This document shows positions 21,913 through 33,900 of a stretch of 64,000 bases of DNA, in pieces. Made by a program: the position numbers and the translations under genes. The notes beneath the pieces were generated by a model that did no database searches, had not been told where the DNA came from, and saw only the letters and a list, made by a program, of their open reading frames with translations. The first letter of the stretch is position 1. Each line of letters opens with the position of its first letter. Source of the stretch: Cornus controversa (taxonomy: Eukaryota; Streptophyta; Magnoliopsida; Cornales; Cornaceae); contig CM048846.1 of assembly GCA_026545225.1 (NCBI GenBank), forward strand, positions 87,685,270 to 87,749,269, written 5' to 3'.

Positions 21913-24393
21913 TGTGACCCGAGAATTGTCCCTAAAGGGGGGTGAATAGGGACTTTAAGCAAACAATGGAACTTTCTTTCAGTTTAGTATGTTTTGACAA
22001 GTTTATGAAAATTAGCTTGAATGGACTTTTGTCAAACAATTGATGAACTTATGTATTCAACAAGTGGGAATGAGAATGATCTATCTTAAAAAGCTATAAT
22101 GCACTTAAATAATCTAATGGATACAATAACAAGTGTAAGTGCAACATATCATGCTTGTAGTGTGTGAAAAAGTTGATATCATATTTTATTAAACACATGA
22201 TATGCAAATTAATTGATAACAAGATAATAAAATAAGAATGCAATTAATCAATAATTAATTAATTTTACAACTCAACCAATGTACTCCAAGCATTCATCTC
22301 ATTCTCCTCATATAAATTGAAACATATAAACTCATAACATTGATATATAAAACATATAGAATTTAAACATGTGAAATGCTATAAAATAAAGGAGTTTAGG
22401 GATAGAGAAATGTAAACCAAGTGACACTGTGATTTTTATATGGTTCGGCCCCTCTTGCTTACATCCACGCTTCAAGAGCACTTTTTGAGGTTTCCACTAT
22501 AGAGCATTTTTTAATGGTGGAAAGCAAATCGTATAATTGTCAAGTGAATTACTTGAATTTCATTGCTCAATGATAACCTCACCAAGACTTCTTTGCCAAG
22601 GTCATGACTTGGGCTTTCTTGCTCAATGAAAACCTCACCAAGACTTCTTTGCCAAGCTCATGACTTAGGCTTCCTTGCCAAGTGCATCACTTGGTCTTCC
22701 TCTCAAAGGTAGATAAGAATTTGTAGAACAATTATAACAATAATCTTTAATGAATAGATATTCAATACACGCTTAAATCTTAAAGTTATATATATGAAGA
22801 TTTCAAATAAAAAGCTCAACTCTAGATATGTAAGATGAATCACAATGAATGATGGGAAAGATGAGGCTCAATAATGATTCCTACAAGAAATATACTACAA
22901 TGTAGAATGCAAATATTTACATTCAAGAATTTCTCAAGTTTATGCTCATGAGTAGGTTTCTCTCTAACTCTCTTGCTCTCTCTTCCACTCTTCTCTAATC
23001 TTGGCTCTACATTGCACTATATCTCTCTTACTAGCAAAATACAGCTCACACTCATATATATAGTGTTTTGGAAGAATATGACCGTTTGAGACATGTGACA
23101 GCCGTTTAGTGGGAATATAGCCGTTGGAGTTTTGAATCTCCAGGTTTTGGTCGACTGAAAGTGTTGTTTCGGTCGACTAAAGCAATGCTTCAGTCAGTTG
23201 AAACCTCCCCTATTTTGTAAAGCCTACTAGAATTCATGTCCAATTTCTATCAGTCGACTGATTAAGAGATTCAGTCGACCGAAAGGCCTCTATCAGTCAA
23301 CTGATGGGTTCATTAGGCGACCGAAAATCCACATGTCAGAATCTGTTCTCAGACTCAGCCAATTTCTCCTGTACAGTGCATTAATACACTGCACACTTAA
23401 TTACATTGAAAACATTTAAGTAAATTTTATATTTACTTTAAGTTATTCAATGTAATTAAGCAAAGTACCCTCCATTTGGATTCAATAAAAATAATTTCAA
23501 AATCAAATTCTAAGTGAATCAAAATCTAATTTTTCAGTTTTAGTACAAAACGGATTTTCACAACTTTGACTTACAAATTCATTGTATAATATGAATGACT
23601 AAATCAAGTCATTTGGGGCTGAGAAAATTCATATGATCATGATAAATCATGGGATACAATTACCGAGACTTTTTATGTCAAGATTCATTAAAAAAATTCA
23701 TATTTACGTTTTTGCCCTTATAATCCAATACTTAGCCAAATTTATGCGCTAAGTACCAAAAATAGTAACTGTGCATGACACGAATTTATATAGTGATTCA
23801 TTTGAGTTCAAAGCTTAAGTCAATGTATCTAAGAACCATAAATGATATGATTGAAAAATATGGTCCTAATTATAACTTACTAGTTGAATTGTTCTAAAGC
23901 TTATAATGACTTGAACTAACTCAATAACGGCCTCATGATGTTATAAGTGAAGTTCATGGCCTATCGCTTGTGGTTTAAGAACTTATGGATGATATGAATG
24001 ATATGCATGTTCCTATAGTTCACTAAGTCAAGAGATGAGCTTTCAAATAAAGTTACTTCAAAAATAACTTTACATTAAATCTAACACTCACCCAAGACTA
24101 GCCTACCCAAGTCTTTTGATCTTCAATTATTTAAGATTTTGGGTTCCTTCATTTTGTGATTTGGATTCCCTTCAACTTCGTCATTGATCTTGATTATTGA
24201 TATTTGAGTTCCATGATCATGTGGCTTCATATATCTTCTTATAATTTCTTTTGAAGTCCAATGTCTTTAAGATACTTGAGATAATATAATACTTTGTAAA
24301 CTGTACACTCAAGTAAACTTATTAAGTATACACCATAATAGGTTGTTATCATCAAAATCACCTAAATAATCTTGGGTTGAAACCTTGAGGTCA
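21913..24393 (-). repeat. long LTR-like element (solo LTR?)
   Basis: The block starts TGTGACCCGAG and ends CTTGAGGTCA, with flanks AATAA and AAAAA (4 of 5 matching). It is about 2.5 kb and non-coding. Its right 150 bp, reverse complemented, matches the start of the block at 44,165 (TTTTGATGAT, ATTATCTCAAGTA and AAGCCACATGA motifs), so both belong to one family in opposite orientations. Near its left end is GGGGGGTGAATAGG, a motif I recall as a common plant LTR edge. It also holds a 56-bp tandem pair and a cluster of CAGTCGACTG palindromes at 23,148-23,325. Confidence 0.55.
22563..22674. repeat. two-copy tandem repeat, 56-bp unit
   Basis: TTGCTCAATG, AACCTCACCAAGACTTC and TTTGCCAAG are repeated in order in 22563-22618 and 22619-22674, with a partial third copy after. 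It lies inside the LTR-like element. Confidence 0.8.
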
Positions 24394-24657
24394 AAAAATA
24401 CGAAAGGGTATAACAGTAAATTGGTTAGAATAGTTTCTTTTCTTTTCTCTCTTTTAGCTTATCCAAACAACAATGTTATCCTTTATTTTCTTTTATTTCA
24501 TAATTTATCCAAATACAAATACATGTTATCCTCTCATTTCTTTTATTTTCTTTTATTTTCTCTCATAACTTAAGTTATCATTTCTTTTCTCTCCTGGTTA
24601 TCCAAACAAGCCCTTACAGAGACAGAGACAGAGAGAGGAGGTGGGAGATTCTAATGA

Positions 24658-24994
24658 TGCGTTTGGTATAGTATGGAATGGAATGGAATGTAATTCCAAT
24701 ATTATCTTTTTGAATTCATTCATTTATTTGGTAAGAAAAACTAAGGTGGGAATGACCATTCTACGTCATTCATTTGGAATGAAAAAAAATAAAATTTTAT
24801 TTCACTACTCAATAAACATTAAAAAATATAATCTAGTTACCAAAAATAATGTAATCATCATTTTATTCCTACATCATTTTATGTTTGAAACCAAACAATA
24901 AAATGTGTATGTCCATTCCATTTCATTTTCATTCTCGTTTCATTCTCACTTTAATGGAACATTCATTTCATTCCATTGTTGCATACCAAACGCA
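24658..24994. mobile_element. MITE with TGCGTTTGGTA inverted ends
   Basis: The left end TGCGTTTGGTATAGTATGG pairs with the right end, which reverse complements to TGCGTTTGGTATGCAACAATGG. Both continue into GGAATG repeats, giving an imperfect inverted repeat of 30 or more bases around 337 bp. It has no coding capacity. I could not define a target duplication, so a hAT or Harbinger origin is undecided. Confidence 0.65.
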
Positions 24995-26027
24995 ACATAA
25001 AAGCATGTAGGCAGAATTAGGGAGGATATGTGAAAAATATTATTCTCCATTGTAGTAAGACTAGAAAGTGAGGCCCAAGTCAATTATTGAACTAAGCTGA
25101 CTAGGCCCGACCCATTTTTACCACTATAGTTGTAACATGAGTTGGGTGAAGGTCTGAAGGGAATTGCTTTTTCGACAAAGGACTCAGGTCATAGGCCCAA
25201 TGTCACAGTACCATTGTGCAACATTATGGCATTGCATAGTGTCAAGAGTTATTTAACTTATTTTATTCAAGAAAGAGAAAAAAATGAGTTGCTTCAGCAA
25301 TAACTCTATATATTTACTTTTTCAAATAGAGGTGAAATTATTAGCTAGTCCAGGGCCATGTGGTTCTAGCTGATTACAAAAAGTTATGCAACCAAATGTG
25401 TTAGAGACCGCAAACTATGTTACTAGTAGGAATGTCTCGTAAATATTAGGGGTGCACACGATACGATTCCTTATGGTTCTTGGTGGAATCGAACCGAAAC
25501 CGTTCCCAACGGTTCCTTAATTTTGGAACCGGAACAGTTGAGTTCGGTTTGGATCCGGTTCCGATTCTCCAACAGTTATTTGTCAACTTTTTTTTGTTTT
25601 TTTTTAAACATTAGCAAGATACAAACTCATACTTGTGCATCCCTAGTTATAACAATAGATTAGAAACTATTATTATTTATTTATATATCTTATATTATAT
25701 AAATATATAGAACTTAGAAGCTAAATATATTTATCTATATATTATATACTTTATACTTTGTATATAAATAGAACACTATAATTTAGAAGGTATTAGTATT
25801 TATTTATATATTATATAATTTATACTTTAGATATATATATTTATGTAGAACACTAGAACTTAAAAGCTATTATTGTTCCTTTATATATTATATATTATAA
25901 TTTTTTTCTTCTAACGGTTCTAGTTTCGTAGTTATAGTGAGAAAGAGACGAGAGAAAATCTAATTTTTGTGATGAAATAAATGTCATAAATCTATTTGTA
26001 TTTACATATTTGCAATTAAGTCCATAT
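24995..26027. other. gene-free DNA with repeat debris
   Basis: A GGGGTGCACACGAT...CGGTTCC block at about 25,447-25,565, rich in GGAACCG-type inverted motifs, looks like a dispersed repeat of unknown class. A strongly TA-rich tract fills about 25,650-25,900. No gene is visible. Confidence 0.4.
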
Positions 26028-26032
26028 CTTCC

Positions 26033-28796
26033 TGTCACATCACGAATCCCAAATACCCGAGTTACGACTAAAAGAAAATATAAGAAAGGAATCGAAAAGG
26101 GTCCGAACCCTAGACTCTGAGTTAACATCAAAGTCGTTACTGCGGAAGCGATAAATAACTTAACTATAATTAGCATACACTAAATATGCTCAATAGAGAA
26201 GATAAACTACAAAACTCCTCAATATAGCATGTCATACAAGTGCAGAAGTACTAAGCCAACAAATTAGACTCGAATAATGTAACATACAAGTTATCCAAGT
26301 AATACCTAGCACGTGCAAATATAACTACAAAACACCAAAAAAGAAATATGTGACTTCAAGCTTTCTGGAGCTCATGCAACATCATTTTCGTCCCATTTTC
26401 CTAAAAAATGTGATACCTTTGTAAGGTGATTAATGACGGCTCAATAGAAATGATTCAACTGTCCCCCCCTAAATATTTTAGAATGAAGTAAGAAACATGC
26501 ATGCAATGTTGTTCTTTTTAATATATTCCTATTTTTCTTTCCACATGCTTCACAAGTATTCACTAATGTACATTTACACATAAGCATGAAATATAACTTA
26601 CCCATAAAAAATGAAGTTATAACTCGTCCATAAACAACGGAATAATAAACCTATTTATAATGGTTTAAAAAGCGTAAAACTTGAAATGAATAATTTGCTT
26701 ATTTAGATGCGGTGCAAATGACATACGCACACACCACATGTAACTCAAGTAGTCGTGACACACGCATCAATAGAGCACCCTTTTATACATTCCGTCATTC
26801 TGGATTATTAGTTCGCAGATCAACATGAAACCACTGGCCAGTTAGGTAGACTTATCAACCACCAGGCATCATTGTGCCTCTGTTTTCAATTTCGACTATT
26901 TAAAACTTCTCGAAAATCATAACTCACACATGATATAAATAACTAGTATGAAAAAAATGATCAATATGAACAATGTAATAACAATATCCATAATAATTAT
27001 CCTTATAGTAGTGGTTCTGCATCTATGTGCACCAAACTTTTAATGAGTCGTTCCTCAAGCAGAAATTTCACGTAAGTAAATGTCTCTTTTTAATAAGGCT
27101 TTAAACATTCAAATCCTTCTCAGTAGGGCTTTAAACCTTCAATTTTAATGATTGCATATATATAGTATCAAGGCATAACCAAATTTTTAATTTAACCAAA
27201 TTACTACATCTAGGCAATTTATATATTACTAAGCAAGCATAATTGAATTTTCAAATCAAATATGTTAATTTAACACCAAATCACGCTCTAGTACATTCTA
27301 AACATAATTTAAAACATTTAAACAATTATAATTCCATGCAAAAGTCATGTTGCATCGTGGGACCTTAGCTCCAAACATGAAAGTATGGTTAAAATTCCAT
27401 AATTTATCCAATGTGTTACCTATCATGCTCAACATATTCAATAGGCGTACACAAATACTTAGGTGCTTTAAATAACCACCTAGCATGCATTCTCAACTAG
27501 TGTACACATGAATGACCAAAATACCCCTAATGGTCTATAAGTTGTCAAATGAATTCAAATAAATCCCAATTCATTCATCAACATGTTACCAATTTTTTTC
27601 AAAATACTCTTCTTGAACAAAAGTTAAGTTTTTTGTTTTAAGACATCAATGGATGATCCAAGACTACCATAAATTTACAAAAGTAATTTAGAACTTCTAG
27701 TTCTTACACAATACTAGAGTTATCATGCAATAAAGTGTACTTTAATTTCAAATTAAGAGCATGAGTGATCCAATGACATACATGTCTCAATGGTAAACCT
27801 CCCTAACAATGTTAATAGGCATTATTCAAGGTCTAAACACATTTAGCATGCTCAAAACACAAAAGTCCTAATTTTTCATGAAATAAAGTAAACTTTAATT
27901 TACACATTTTACAATTCATGTTATAATCACAACCTAACACTTCCTAAAATCTTAAAACATTAGAAAAGGGAGTTAAATTTATTCCTACCTCAAATCAAAG
28001 ATGAATTGAAGAAACCCCCAAATTGAAATTTGAAATTCAATTTAAAGCCTTAACTTTTCTTCAAAAGCAATCAATGGAAGCCTTCAAGTCTCAAAGCTTC
28101 CAACACTATAAATCATACACAATACTCATTTTTCAAACTTCAATAATTGAAAAAGAAGATGAATAGAGGAAGTAGAAGAAAAAAATGGACAAAAGCGGTG
28201 GAAAAAAACACTTACATGTTACTAACACCAATACTAACCACCACCTACAACTTTAGACCAAGCCTAACCTTCAAGAACTTTCAATGAAGGAATAAATAGA
28301 GCAAAATGAGAGATGTAGAGGAAAAGAAAATGGTTGGCAGAACTTATAGGGAGAGAGGAAGGTAATTTTATTTTTTCTAGCTCAAAACTTATAGATATAC
28401 ATCTATATCTCCCACCCCTTATAGAAGTTTCTAGACTCTCCCAAGTGAAAAGTCTTTTTTACCCTCCATTTTACTCTAAAACTACCACAATGCCATTGTT
28501 TTTCAAAGAATTTATGATGGTGCCGTCCATAATGTGAAATTACTAACCTTCATTTTAAAAAAAATGCCAAAATCGTCCAAAATCTTTTTGGAAAAGACAA
28601 ACATATCCTCACATCCCACTATTCTGTAAAACTATTCTTTAACTTTGAAAATGTCCGGGATCAACTCAATACTTGAAATTAGAAACCCGAACATCCAAAT
28701 ATAGAAATGAAATAATAAAAATAAAATATTTTAATAAAATAAAATAATAATAATAAAAAACATTTAAATTTAAAAAAAAATATTCAGGATTTCACA
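26033..28796. repeat. solo LTR of a probable gypsy element
   Basis: The block begins TGTCACATCACGA and ends GGATTTCACA. It is flanked by a perfect 5-bp duplication CTTCC at 26028-26032 and 28797-28801. At 2,764 bp with TG...CA ends and no coding sequence, it fits a solo LTR left by recombination between two LTRs. The edge motif GGGATTCGTGATGTGACA, read on the minus strand, resembles the end of large plant gypsy LTRs. That suggests minus orientation, but this is inference. Confidence 0.75.
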
Positions 28797-29181
28797 CTTC
28801 CTCTTAATTTGCTCCTTGTTACTATTAACTCTCTACTAATCACATACTAACATTTTCTTCTCTCAACTTATTTTTTATGCCATTCAATTATTCATATACG
28901 CCCTTATATATTTTTTTCAAGACTCGTAAAAGTTTTTCGAGTCATCCGACTTATTTCGGACCCCACACCAGAACCAAAAAATTCTGAAAAAGTCTCATAA
29001 CTCACAAAACACATATTTAAACAAATTTCTTGTGTTTTATCAAAATTAAAAAATAAATAAAATCCAAGGCTTTACATGCACTATCACACATAATATTATG
29101 AGAATCAATTATCACTATAGATTTGTTCTAACGATTTGAAGATACTTTATTTTCAATCATCTCGGGTTCAAACAATTCTCT

Positions 29182-29296
29182 ATTTCAGTAATGGAGAATT
29201 AAATGGATTCTTTGCTGGCTCTACGGTTAAGGCAAGGAGATTTGATGTCTCCTTACCTATTCCTCTTAATAATGAAAGTTTTCATATTTTGTGCTT
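29182..29296 (+). pseudogene. L1 LINE reverse transcriptase fragment
   Basis: NGELNGFFAGS is followed, after a one-frame slip, by LRQGDLMSPYLFLLIMKVF. This is the G(L)RQGDPLSPYLF motif of L1 reverse transcriptases. Only about 38 residues survive. Confidence 0.8.
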
Positions 29297-29334
29297 CACA
29301 ATATGACCTTATGATTTTCTTTATTGGATTATAA

Positions 29335-29499
29335 GGGTGAGCCTTGGCGCAACGTAATGTTGCTTAACTGTGACCTGGAGGTCACAGATTCAAAAGAAGG
29401 AAACAGTCTCTTTGTATGCAGAAATAAGGTTACATACATCTGATCCTCTTTAGACCCTATAGTGGCGAGAGTCTCATGCACTAGGTTTGACCTATTTTC
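29335..29499 (+). mobile_element. Au-type SINE
   Basis: The body shows the order known for plant Au SINEs: GAGCCTTGGCGCAACG (A-box region), TGACCTGGAGGTCAC with a decayed B-box, GGAAACAGTCTCTT, GCAGAAATAAGGTTACATAC, then AGACCCTATAGTGGCGAGAG and CATGCACTAGG. Imperfect flanks TTATTGGATT and CTACTGGATT may be the target duplication. Divergence from the family consensus indicates an old copy. Confidence 0.8.
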
Positions 29500-29898
29500 T
29501 CTACTGGATTGTCTTGGAACCATTCCAATTAGATATATTGGTATGCCCTTATTCACCACTAGCTTAGGGGTTGGTGGTCGCAACGACGAACCATATTTGG
29601 ATTTCGCACAAAAATGTCACATCACTCATTTAAGATGACACTCATTTTGTATTTTGAATTTCGCAACTTTAAACGATAAATTTCACCACTAAATTTTATT
29701 GAGTAGTGAAATTTCAAATAAAAGTGGTGAAGTTGTAGCATGGAGTAATTGCGAAAAAAAAAATGTGCCCTAACGAAGATGATTTTGATTATACTCGAGA
29801 TGAGAAGATCTATGCTAAGTTGGGTATACAATGTTATTGGTATGTTGAACTAATAAAAATCTATCATTCCATGAAAAATGTACCACCTATTTATAAAA
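29500..29898. other. gene-free stretch
   Basis: AT-rich DNA between the Au SINE and the next repeat. No coding or RNA signal was recognised. Confidence 0.4.
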
Positions 29899-30640
29899 AC
29901 TAGTTTAAAGTACGTGCGATGCACGTGAATAAAAAATAAATTAAAATTTTACATAAGTTAACTATTATTCACATGGAAGGAATCAGGTATAAAATTTTCT
30001 AGCTTCGTGTTTGTTTCAAAAATTGATAGTAATGTGTTTTTTTATTAACATGACTCATTACAGATGTAAATTTTTATTAAAAAATTTTGATTTCAAAAGC
30101 TAATAGCAAACAATGAGTAGAAAAAAAAGTCAAAGAAAATAACTCACATGTAAGCCAAGACGAAACCGAATCGAATGATTATTGATGAGATTCAAGAGGA
30201 AGCTGAGAGTCGTGGGAAGAGGAAAGCGGAAAGGAAGAATAAAAAATCATAGTCGAAGGAAGAGTAATTTTATAGGTGTTTAGAGTTTTGCTTGAGAAAG
30301 GTTTTGCATTGGTAATTATATTTTATTATATATATTTTTAAATTTAGAAATAATAAGAAAAAGTTTTGCTTCGATAATTCTATTTTTTTAATTTAAAAAT
30401 AAAAAGTAAAGGGTTTTGCTTTTTTAAATTTAGAAATTAGAAATAAAAATAAAGAGTTTTGCTTGTGTAATTCTATTTTTTTAATTTCAAAATAAAAAAG
30501 AAAATACTTTTTTTAATTTCAAAATAAAAAAGGAAATAGTTTTGCTCGGGTAATTTTATTTTTTTAATTTAAAAATAAAAAAATAGTGTATTAAAATTAA
30601 AAATTCTTTTGTACTTTTAATAGTAGAATAGATTATTGAC
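29899..30640. repeat. ACTAG...CGTGCGATGCACG repeat with degenerate tandem array
   Basis: It starts ACTAGTTTAAAGTACGTGCG followed by ATGCACG, a motif found at the edge of a widespread plant repeat. About 30,290-30,595 holds four or five degenerate units, each starting GTTTTGCT and running into ATTTTTTTAATTT and AAAATAAAAA. The class of transposon is not clear to me. It lies just upstream of the cereblon gene. Confidence 0.4.
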
Positions 30641-30975
30641 AACAAGGAGAAATGATGGATTTTCATTTACCACATGCATCTAATGGATGTAAATGTTTCT
30701 GTTTACGAATTTTGCCTAAGAATTCTGCCTGAGTAACATTACCCTACAAAATAATATGTATGACGGGCTCATTATTTTAGTTGGGATCAAAAGAGTACAG
30801 ATGTGCGAATTTACCAAAGAGGACCCAGATGCATTCGGCTGCATCGCATGTGCACACACATTTCCTGCATCCTCGGACAAGAGAATTCTGGAGATCCCAT
30901 TTTATGGCGGGTATTTCTACATTTCACACTTGCATATGTGATAGATACACACTGATAGACCACTGGGAAACGAAA

Positions 30976-33900
30976 ATGGAGGATGATAGAATTCTAGAGA
31001 GAGAAAGGTACCAGATCGAGCAAATAAGGGAGCTTGATTCGGAGGAATTGCAAATCGAAGAAGTCGAAGACCTTCAGGACTCATCTGAAGATGGCGAAAC
31101 CAAGTAATCAATTGTCATTGTTATACATCAAACACTCATTTATAGATTGAATTTATCGTTCATTTCGGTAACGGTGTCTTATACCATTGATATTTCATAT
31201 TTGTATATGTATGTGTTTGGGTTTAGGGTTTTTGAATTTGCTCGAAATTTGCATGCCCTAATTCGAAGATTTGTTGTTGTTCTCAATTCGAACTCTCATT
31301 TACTCGCACATGCACAATACATTAATGTACGTACACGCGTTTATATATATATGTTGTAAGCGGTTGATTATAGCTTCAATTTGAATGGAAAAGCGAACTG
31401 TTGAAATCTTTTCAGTTGGAACAACTATCAGCACATTTACTTGAATTTGAACTTGTGTTTTCTAGAACATGTTGTTCATTCATAAATTAGTGTGTAATTG
31501 CTTAATTCTAAATTGGATGCATTTCACATTTGATGTAGCACTCATAGGATGCTGATTCTCAGTTACCTATTTTAATTTTCTGGCCTCACGTTTGGCTGCC
31601 AAGAACTATGGAAAACAAATGAAAGTTCATAAGATGTGTAAGAAATTGTCATTGATGCATCTCAACTACTTAATCCAATTCTATAACCCTCCGATTGGTT
31701 ACTTGATTAAGTGAGGGGAAGAAAAACAATATGAAATATTGATATATCTTGTATGTAACGGTATGTTGTTTTGGCATTTCAATTTTTTTACCAGATCCAG
31801 TTGTGGTTGTGTTCATTTTCTTTGATTCCAAATCACACAATTATTAAAAAATAATTTGTTATTTTTCACATTATTGAAAACCACACTGAGTTCAATCATA
31901 GTTTCTTCAAGTAATTTATAATTCTAACACTATTTTAGAGATGCGCTTTGCGATGATTTGTTTCTCAATGTAATCAAAGTTGTTTGCTTCTGCTGTTGTG
32001 CATATATATTATGGACCTAAGTGATCGTGGTTTTGGAGGGGCTTCGGCATCTGATGAATTTACCTTCAATACCTGTTTGGCTTCCTTACATACATATCTT
32101 GGTGGTAGGCATCTGCTGTCTACTTGAGTTTCTTCCATTTTTCCCAATCTTTAAGCTATTGGAGGTCTAACGATTCAACTTTCATGTATCAGAGGTTGAG
32201 GATACTCATCATAGGTTGGCTGTCTTGGATGGTGGTGCCGTGTTAAACTTACCTCTGTTCTATCTGGAAGGTATTTAATTCGGTTGCATTTGTGTGTTGT
32301 GTGGAATATAAATGGCTTCATTGTGTTTCTCATGGCATACGGAGGTAAATTTCATGGCCTATAGTTGAATACTATTGAAGAAATGGGGGGTGGGGGTGTT
32401 GTTATCACATTTGATAAGTATGGGTTGAATTTTAGGTTTTTTGTAAATTAAACTTTCTAATTTCTCAACACTGCGAAATTACTCACCAAACGGAAAAAGA
32501 ACATTTTAATATGCAAAATGGTTACACAATTATTTCTTATAATGATGTGACCTTTCATTTCCACGGGAATATGGGATGTTCAGAAGTTCCTCTCTGTCTC
32601 TCTCAATATGATTTTTGCACCTTCTAGCAGCATTGCTGGTGTGTCAGCTATATACAGTTGCACATCATCATTTACCTTCATCACCTGCGAGCCTGCAACT
32701 CTAAATTGTAGTGACGCAAAGTTTTCAACCTCTTTCATGGAAAATGAAACAGTCACTTAAGTTATGGTTCTTCTCAAGTGTTTGAAACATTAATGCAATG
32801 TTTGGTAGTGAGATAGGACAGAAACAGGGGTGGAGGTTTCCCTTGTTTGGTAGAGGGGAGAGGCTAGGGGAAAGGAAGGGAGGAGGTTTTGCCTAGGAGC
32901 GTGCAGAAAGAGGGAAGCATCTTTCCTCTTCTTTTTACTCTTTTAGACTTCTATAAAAAGTTTTTTTTTTTTTTAAAATTGTTATTTAGTATAATGGTAA
33001 AATTAAACAATACCCTTAAAAAGCTTTTGTTTAAATTTTTTAATCATTAATTAGTGTAATGGTTAAATGACACCATACCCTTTCTCTTTTGTTTTAAGAC
33101 TGCAAAAAGAGGGACGCATCTTTCCTCTTCTTTTAGCCTTCTATAATTTTTTTTTAATTGTTATTTAGTATAATGGTAAAATGAAACAATACCCTTAAAA
33201 AGCTTATGTTTTAATTGTTAATTAGTGTAATGGTTAAATTATACCATACCCTCTCTCTTTTGTTTTAAGATTCCCATTTTACTCAACCAAGTAATATGAG
33301 GAGAAGGCTCCTTCCTTCACTTAGAGGTACCTCTTTTTTCCTTCATACCATCCCTTTCTTGGTGTTTTCCATCATTTGTACCAATCAGAGCATAGGTGTT
33401 TGAAGGAACATAGAATTGAGAAATAGCGATTTCATCATAGTGCAATGTAGTAGTTGTATAGCTGGGAGAACTATAAAGTGCCTCAAAATTTATATTATAT
33501 TATATTCATTTTGGGATATATATTCTCATGATGATGATGATGATTATTATTATTATTATCATTCTCTGTAGACTTCTCACCTTTATTATTTTGTCAGGAG
33601 TTGTTCTATTGCCAGAAGCCATCCTTCCTCTAAGAGTTATTCAGCCGAATTTTATTTCTGCTGTGGAAAGAGCATTGAGGCAGGTTGACGTTCCCTATAC
33701 TATCGGCGTGGTATGTTGACCCTTTTCGTGCCTGGGATTCTTTCAAAATTTCTGCTAGCCTTTTACCTGAAAGCATGCATGATGTTTAATATGTTTTTCA
33801 GATTCGTGTTTATAGGGATCCTGATAACAGGAGGATAAGGTTTGCAACCATTGGGACAACTGCAGAGGTAAGATTACGGAATCGTACTGTCCCCATTTAT

